A DNA stretch of 64,000 nucleotides from Combretum micranthum (Eukaryota > Streptophyta > Magnoliopsida > Myrtales > Combretaceae): NCBI GenBank assembly GCA_024138025.1, contig JAMXBD010000963.1, positions 186,001 through 250,000 on the forward strand. The letters are read 5' to 3'. Of the stretch, positions 57,710 through 64,000 are shown piece by piece. The notes beneath the pieces are model-generated. The model made no database searches, had not been told where the DNA came from, and saw only the letters and a program-made list of their open reading frames with translations. The translations under genes and the position numbers were made by a program. Positions within the stretch are counted from its first letter, which is position 1. Each line of letters opens with the position of its first letter.

Positions 57710-59665
57710 TCACGCATAGCTTCGAGGTGATTGAATGACTGATCGGTCGCGAATCCGTCTAGATCGTCTCAAGGGAGTAGCGTTAACCTCTTTCCTTAAA
57801 CGATCATCTGCCCACTTGTTCTGCTGAAGCAATGACACAAATACTGCATAATCAATAATTCATATATAGCAATAAGGTTTTTCATTTTATTAACATTTTT
57901 GTCAAGTAGAGAAAAAATGGACTTGTATCATATGTTGTCCGATGATCATCTTCAGCTCATTTTTTACCAACATAGTATAGAGAGTCAATCTTACTTACAA
58001 GCTACTCATATTCAACTTGGTGTTTTACCTGGTTCAACTCAACTACAGTATAGTGAAGAGCTTGAGCTACTTGAATAAATTATCAAGTTGGGTTTTTAAA
58101 AATTCATCGGATCTTGTTTAACAAGTATAATGGGGTCCAAATTGAGTTTTGATTTTGCATGTTGTATCAGTTTTGACAGTTTTGTATTGTCTCTGCATAA
58201 TCACATTTTTAATCCTGTGAGATCGCATTATCATGTCCTATCAGAAATAACTTGTAAAAGTCATCAAATATTAACAAGAAATGATACGGCCAATATATTG
58301 ATTGTATACCTACCTTGGTTAATACTTCTCCAGTCACTCAACAACCTTCCATTTGAGGAAGAATCCGCAGAAGAAAACCCCAAAAAACCCGAATCTACCG
58401 GAGTATGACCACCTTTAAGCCACGACTTCCCCGGTGATGCAGAGTAAATCTTTCTTTCCCTTCAGAAATCCTACTCTCCTCTGACTGCTGATGCTCACTT
58501 CTTTAATGTCCAATTCCCCGAGCAGTTCAATTACCGGAACCCGGCTTTGGTAAGAAGCTCTATCGAATTCTTCCATTGGATGACTTGCAAGCTTGTTTGT
58601 GAAAGAATGACAAGGCTTCTTGCACATATCTTCTAAACCCGAGTCGCCTTTTATTTTACCTTCCAGTAGAGACTCAACTTGGAGTGTTTTAATCTCTGAA
58701 GAAGCATCAGATGAAGTATATTTCTTCTTCACTAAGCACACACCACTGACTAAAGATGCAAAGACTAGAGAGGATATCAATAAACCAATGAAAGGTCTGA
58801 AAACTACATATCTTTTTTCAATAATCCGTTCAGGATTCGATTCAAGCTGAGTTTTCACAATCTGAAACACAATTTCACTTGCTCCATCATTGCTTTCTTG
58901 GTCTCCCTCCAACATCTCTTTTTCATGCACAGTTTCACTTTCATCAGTCCTTAAGTCATATGGAATCCCTGCCTCTTCATTTCCTCGACCAACCTCGGAC
59001 TCTACCTCCATTATCTTGGGTATATTAGGATCCAATGTCTTGCTTTCATCTTCAATCAACAACAAAAACATTTGGTTTCTATCTCCTCTTTCACCTTGAA
59101 GAGCATTAAAAGACGAAAGGCCTTGAGAAGTGACATTCTCAACTCTAGGTGACAAATTTTGAATACCACCATTTTGATTATAAATATACGAAGAAAAAAG
59201 TACAAGAGCAATAAATAAAAACAAAGACTTTATCAGTAGTTCCTTCCATGTGCATCTATAGCTTTCCTCTTCGTCTTCAATTTCATAATAACTTCCATAA
59301 CCTTGTTCTTCCTTTTCCAAACAAGAACTTAAATCGTCATCTGTGTTTTTCCCTCCTTTAGCCTCCTTTTCTAACTTCAGGAATATCTCCTTTTTCCGGT
59401 TTGGCTTGTATCGGAGATACATAGGCCTTGGTGAAGGATAATCAGCCATTGGATCAGGACATATATCCAATTCACATGATGATCTCTTTTCGGCTTTACA
59501 CGGCTTCAAATCGAGATTTTCGGTGCTTGGGGTATGTGTGTTGAACACATTCCTTTCACCTAGGGTCTTCCTTTTTGGAGGATTTGTCTTGGAAGCTGGA
59601 GTAGGCAGTGAAGATTCAATGCCACTTTTAGGTACCAAACTCTGCGAGCTTTCGAAATTAGCCAT
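57710..59665 (-). CDS. uncharacterised plant two-transmembrane-segment protein
   Basis: The start chosen is the ATG at 59665 (MANFESSQSL): an upstream in-frame ATG at 59815 would add 50 residues of leader-like sequence, including translated CT repeats. Visible parts: N-terminal PKRKTLGERNVFN and the family motif PMYLRYKPNRKKEIF (about 81-95), acidic region, membrane segment about 143-163, acidic luminal- or cytosol-facing loop, second membrane segment about 291-312, then an IELLGEL motif. The frame closes at 58415. A different frame is open at 58461-58314 and has a good donor (CAAG/GTAGGTAT) that joins in phase to a last exon at 57807-57710 coding DDRLRKEVNATPLRRSRRIR and ending at TGA. This TPxRRSxRIR end is what I recall in related plant proteins. 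How the first frame connects is unsettled: a 73-base GT-AG intron (58498-58426) would do it, or a frameshift has occurred. Function unknown. Confidence 0.8.
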
Positions 59666-59985
59666 GAAGTTGTTTGAGAGAGAGACAGAGAGAGAGAAAG
59701 AGAGAGAAAGGGATTGATGTTGAATAAGAGAGCTGATTAAGTGACAATGCAAGTTGGGTATATAAAAAATTTTCGACCGTTGCAAATTTATAATTTCCAA
59801 GCTGTTTTTGCACAACGGCTATATTTATACAATGAATGAGTGACTAAAATGTATACAATGGTTAAATAGCTTTGTACTTCTTCCACTGCAAAGCTAATCG
59901 GCGGCGTCTTTGAAGTTGCTGTCATCATGCAAATAATGCTCCCTGCAAAATGATCACATAAATAGTTTGTAAAGATCCCGTAACA
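59666..59985. other. 5' leader and promoter region of the reverse-strand gene
   Basis: On the reverse strand this starts with a CT-rich leader (59680-59712, CTCTCTTTCTCTCTCTCTGT-like) just before the ATG. A possible TATA element on that strand is TATATACCCAAC (about 59752-59763). The rest shows nothing further. Confidence 0.35.
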
Positions 59986-59989
59986 CCTG

Positions 59990-62900
59990 AATTATACATT
60001 TATTTAATTTTTTATAATTATTAAATAGATAGTAATGTCTTGCAAAAATTTTAGAAAATGTCAAAAAACCATCCCCGCTTTTCGTGAATTTAAATATTGG
60101 TAATTACCAATATGAATAATAAAAGACTTAATTAAAATAAAAATATAAGCATAAACTATATCTATATCAAATAAAATTTTTTCATAAGATATAACAATAA
60201 TAATATGATTAATATATATAAACTAAAAACCAATAAAGATAAGTAAAATAATAAATTAGATCCAAAAATAATTTAAAAGATACAAACAAAATATAAATAT
60301 TATAAATTTATAATAGTAGAATATAAATAAAATCAAATTAAAGATAATATAATTATGAATTAGGTCATAAAATATCAAAACACTAATAATTAAACCCTTA
60401 AAAGATAAATTATAATTTACGATAACAGATATTAAAGCTGAAAAGTAAAAATCTTAAATTCAAAATTTTAAATATACCATAATATTCAGAATATTTGATA
60501 TAATAGATACGTAAATTTTCATCTAAAAATAATAACGAATAAATATTTATTATACATATTAATTAGAACCTAAAAAATTAAAATTTCCCCATAATTTTCC
60601 CCGTGCTTGCTCTCCACGCCACTTTCTCCGATAAATTTTCTAATTCTCTCTCTCACTCTCGTCTCATTCTCTCTTTCTATTCTCTCTCTCTTCTATATTC
60701 TCTCTCTCTCTGGAAAGTCTTCAACAGAAGACTGAAAAAAAAAAGTGACTTCTCCGAATCAAGAGAAGAAAGAAAAAAAAGAAAAAGAAAAAGGAAAAAC
60801 GCTTCTCCAGCAGGAGAAAAAAATAAAAAAGGAAAAAGAAATAATAATATAATAAAAAAAATCTAAAGCTCCTTCGATCTTTAAAAATTCGTATTTTTCA
60901 TATATGACAATCGATTCCAATTTTGAAAGTAGTGTTGTGATCATGACGATACGCTCTTCAATTCAAGACCACACAAGATAAGGTTTTGACTACTCCAGAA
61001 TTTTACTATTATGATCCTCAACGTAGAAGTTTTTATAATATTAAGAGCTTTATATTAGTTTTTATTATAAATATACATATTTGTCTGCGTATATAATGAT
61101 AATAGTATAAAATTATATCATATTAGTATATGTATTTAGACTAGTTGATATTACATTTCGCTTATCAAATAAATAATAAATTGATAAATAAAAAAGCTAG
61201 ATGATAGAAAATTGATTATAATATTAGATAATTAATATTTAGAGTCTATTTATTGGTAGATAAAAATTTACAGGTAAATTACTAGAGTTGAAATATACAT
61301 GATGGAATCAATAATTGATCAAAATCTTCTAATCTAAAGCCCAAATCAAAATTTTGACTTTACAAATATGAAAGTTGTAATATTTTAATCATGTATAGAC
61401 TAAAACCCTAGTTTACCCAAGCAAATATGGAAATTCTATTCGTGTAGGTGAAAAAACCTAAAACTATTCGATCCCGTAGAATTTAGATTTTAGTTTCCAA
61501 TTTCGAAAATAATATAAGAAAAATATAGAACTTTAACTATTGTGATATGTTTGGTATAATACTGAAATATTCTCAAAACACTAAAAGTTAAGCGTGCTAT
61601 GACCTATGATGAGTGACATACTGGGAAATGAATAGTAATTTTCCAAAACGAGTGATATCTCGATAAATATAATTCAAAGACAATAACTAGTGGTTTAGAA
61701 TTGAATTATTAGATCCTTAAAGTATGTCAGTTAGCAAATGATGATTTAAAGATAAATCGCTAGGATTGAGATGTTACCGTTAAAACTAGATATTAGGTAT
61801 AATTTACATAAATAAGACTCAAACTAAGATTTTAATATCAAAAACACTAAAACAAAAATATTCTTAACTTATATAAACACTCATTATGTTTTATGAAATA
61901 AAACTTAACTAAAGAAATAATTAAAATTAAGTAAAGTAAACCTATAGTGTAGTTCTGACATTTAAAAAGAATAGAGATGTTTTATGACAAGTTTAAATAA
62001 TTTAAATCACACAAAACATATACTCATGAGTAGAAATGGAATTAAAAAGGAAAAAAAAAACTTAGAAAAACCTAGAACCATATAATAAAGTTTCATCCCT
62101 ATAAGAAAACTTAAGAAAAATTTTACTTGAATTTGATAAATGAAACATATTTGATTATCCGATCAATAAGAAGATTGGATATGTAATTAAACTTCAATAT
62201 GTGACCTTATATACAAATATAAGATTAAGATCATATACAGAAATAGGATATTAATAGATAAACTTGATATTATTTAAGTATTATATAAGGAAAAGATATT
62301 TAGCTTTAAATCTATTAGATATACTCAACAACAAACCTATATAGACATATGCAGATTTCAACACATATAAAAGAACAAGATTCCTAGTAAAAGATATTTA
62401 GCTTTAAATCTATTAGATATACTCAAAAACAAACCTATATAGACATATGAAGATTTCAACACATATAAAAGAATAAGATTCCTAGAATAAAATTTAAGTA
62501 ATTCAATTACAAATTAGAAAATCAAGATAATATAAATTGTAATTGAAAGATTAAACTTAACCAAGAATTCCGTAATTCTAAGTATAAAATTAAATGCTTA
62601 TAAGACTATAAGGATATAAAGTATAGATTAATGAAAATCATAAATATTAGTTGATATAATCAAATTAGCTAGAGTTATATACTTAAAATAAGATCAAGAC
62701 AATCAAAATGAAAATAAGTATAAATATGTATACTTTAACTAAAAAGTTGAGTAATGGACTTAAATTAAGTATAATCACTAGTACTTTATGAAATAAACAT
62801 TTACAAGGAATTGAACTTGAAATAATAATTAAGAATACAAAACAAGAAACCTAGGCATCATTATGATACCTTTCCAGCCCCTAAAGTAAAATAGGAAAAA

Positions 62901-64000
62901 TATACAAAATGATTAGTTTAACATGACAATTAAAAACTACAGTCGATAAGTTTTCCAATGACTACTCATATGCTAAAATCTAAGTTAAAACGAGTATAAT
63001 ATGCCCAATTTAAGATTTCGTGATTTAACTTGATATTTGAAAATATTTAAAACTTCTCTTACGAAAACTAAGATTATACGAATTTTATAGTTTAACTTAT
63101 GAAGCGTAGCCTTTACAAGCTTCAAAATGACTAATTATGTGTTAAGGTTAGATTAAGAAATGCTAAAACTCGAGTTTAAGATACAAAGACACAATAGGTT
63201 TCTTTATATGAATAAGAGTATAGTAATGGGGTATCTGTTATCTCGATTCTCGAGGGATACAGATCTGTCTTCAAGTTTTCTTGTAGACTTCTACAACCAT
63301 TAAGCAAGGATAAACAGGTCAGTATATTCCGATGACCTTCATATCTGCTTATGCTTGTAGGTTTAGAGTATGATATTTTGTTAATATAAATTAAACAATT
63401 CAAGTATGGGATTGGGAAATTTACACTTATGGTTGCTCGTGTTTGTTATCTTTGTTGAAAATACTATACATTATTCTGAACGTTAAGTATTGAGTGTTTT
63501 AAATCATTTAGATCTTTATGAGTGTCTGATAATTGTTTGATTGCCAAATAAATGGACTTAATGACTATTGGCGTGATAATTATAATATTGATCATGCATT
63601 GCATGATTGTATGTAGAAGGCCATCACCACTACACTTTGACTCGGATGGGCCACGCTGTCCCGTGAGGACGGTGACCATGGAGGACCGAAGTGGTATATG
63701 CCTAGTGTGTACCATGGGCCTTGTTCTAAGGGAATGGGAACTAAGTCATCTTGGGCAGATGGCCCACCTCCTAGGATTGCGCTGGGTCATTGTTAAGGAT
63801 ATCTTGCTTCAATGGGATGTTGTTATACGTATATTATTTTTTATATATGAAAAACTGCTTGAATAAATTTGACTCCCAAAGTATTAGCGGTCCGAGTTCT
63901 GATGTGTGGATGTACCCCAACCCTGGATTCGGAGGGCGTAAATCCGAATATATATATGGTTACCGGTTGGCCATATATATTTGTTCATTTGCTTATCTGC
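59990..64000 (+). mobile_element. long LTR-like block C, running off the window
   Basis: The left edge is probably near GTAACACCTGAATTATAC (about 59990); a first-base change from TG is possible. An AT-rich U3-like zone runs to 60600, then a CT-rich and A/G-rich leader-like zone to 60850. No protein domain is visible. At the right end GGAGGGCGTAAATCCG followed by AATATATATATGGTTACCGG (63931-63966) parallels GGAGGGGTAAATCCG and TATATATGGTTTCCGGATAA at 30451-30487 in the solo LTR. That supports a related LTR family and suggests this block extends past 64000. Confidence 0.45.
62291..62486 (+). repeat. tandem duplication of a 98-base unit
   Basis: The unit starting AAAAGATATTTAGCTTTAAA occurs at 62291-62388 and again at 62389-62486, with only a few substitutions (for example CAACAAC against CAAAAAC and ATGCAG against ATGAAG). 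A fairly recent local duplication inside block C. Confidence 0.92.

Noticed and set aside
59666..59815. Upstream in-frame start of the reverse-strand membrane-protein gene
   Set aside because: The extra 50 residues include a leucine/serine run from the CT-repeat leader; MANFESSQ at 59665 fits the family N-terminus better.
60603..60866. 87-codon lysine/arginine-rich frame
   Set aside because: It is translated CT and GAAA low-complexity sequence in a leader-like region; no domain.
63464..63866. Overlapping open frames on both strands near the right edge
   Set aside because: They fall in the same kind of LTR segment as 30.2-30.5 kb and have no family match.

Overview
The window is nuclear DNA from a flowering plant, most likely a eudicot; I cannot name the species. 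The evidence is intron-rich genes with GT-AG (and one GC-AG) introns, AT-rich spacers, telo-box promoters, plant-type transposable-element debris and a decayed plant pararetrovirus. Four protein genes are well supported: the alpha subunit of the mitochondrial processing peptidase (13 exons, + strand, 9529-15716), an organellar pentatricopeptide-repeat protein that matches my memory of Arabidopsis ABO5 (2 exons, + strand, 18073-21908), an RPC7-like subunit of RNA polymerase III (8 exons, + strand, 46860-51026), and an unnamed plant two-membrane-segment protein (- strand, 57710-59665). An H/ACA box small nucleolar RNA gene is visible at about 52744-52895.

Layout. 1-1.1 kb is AT-rich spacer with a possible small inverted-repeat element. 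1.1-8.9 kb is a decayed, circularly permuted endogenous pararetrovirus of the Caulimoviridae. Its organisation resembles florendoviruses: movement protein, coat, protease, reverse transcriptase and RNase H in one ancestral frame, then a second ORF, then leader, primer site and the start of ORF1. 9.5-15.7 kb is MPP-alpha and 18.1-21.9 kb the PPR gene. At 22.4-23.0 kb lies a broken, intron-containing copy of MPP-alpha exons 6-8. 24.9-46.2 kb is repeat-dominated: a 4.16-kb solo LTR with 5-bp target duplications, two further LTR-like blocks sharing a 3' region, a plant-mobile-domain gene fragment, a fold-back element split by a 1.8-kb solo LTR, and an AT-rich array with dinucleotide runs. 46.9-51.0 kb is the Pol III subunit gene, 52.6-52.9 kb the snoRNA, 53-57 kb small elements and AT-rich spacer, 57.7-59.7 kb the membrane-protein gene, and from about 60 kb another long LTR-like block that runs off the end.

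No operon logic applies. Two adjacent genes serve mitochondria (presequence cleavage; probable mitochondrial RNA processing). The Pol III subunit and the snoRNA both belong to RNA biogenesis. I see no reason to think they are co-regulated beyond shared telo-box-like promoter motifs. Most unexplained DNA here is transposon debris. The most informative non-obvious items are the H/ACA snoRNA, the permuted viral insert, the DNA-level duplicate of MPP-alpha, the GC-AG intron in the Pol III gene, and the nested fold-back/solo-LTR structure.
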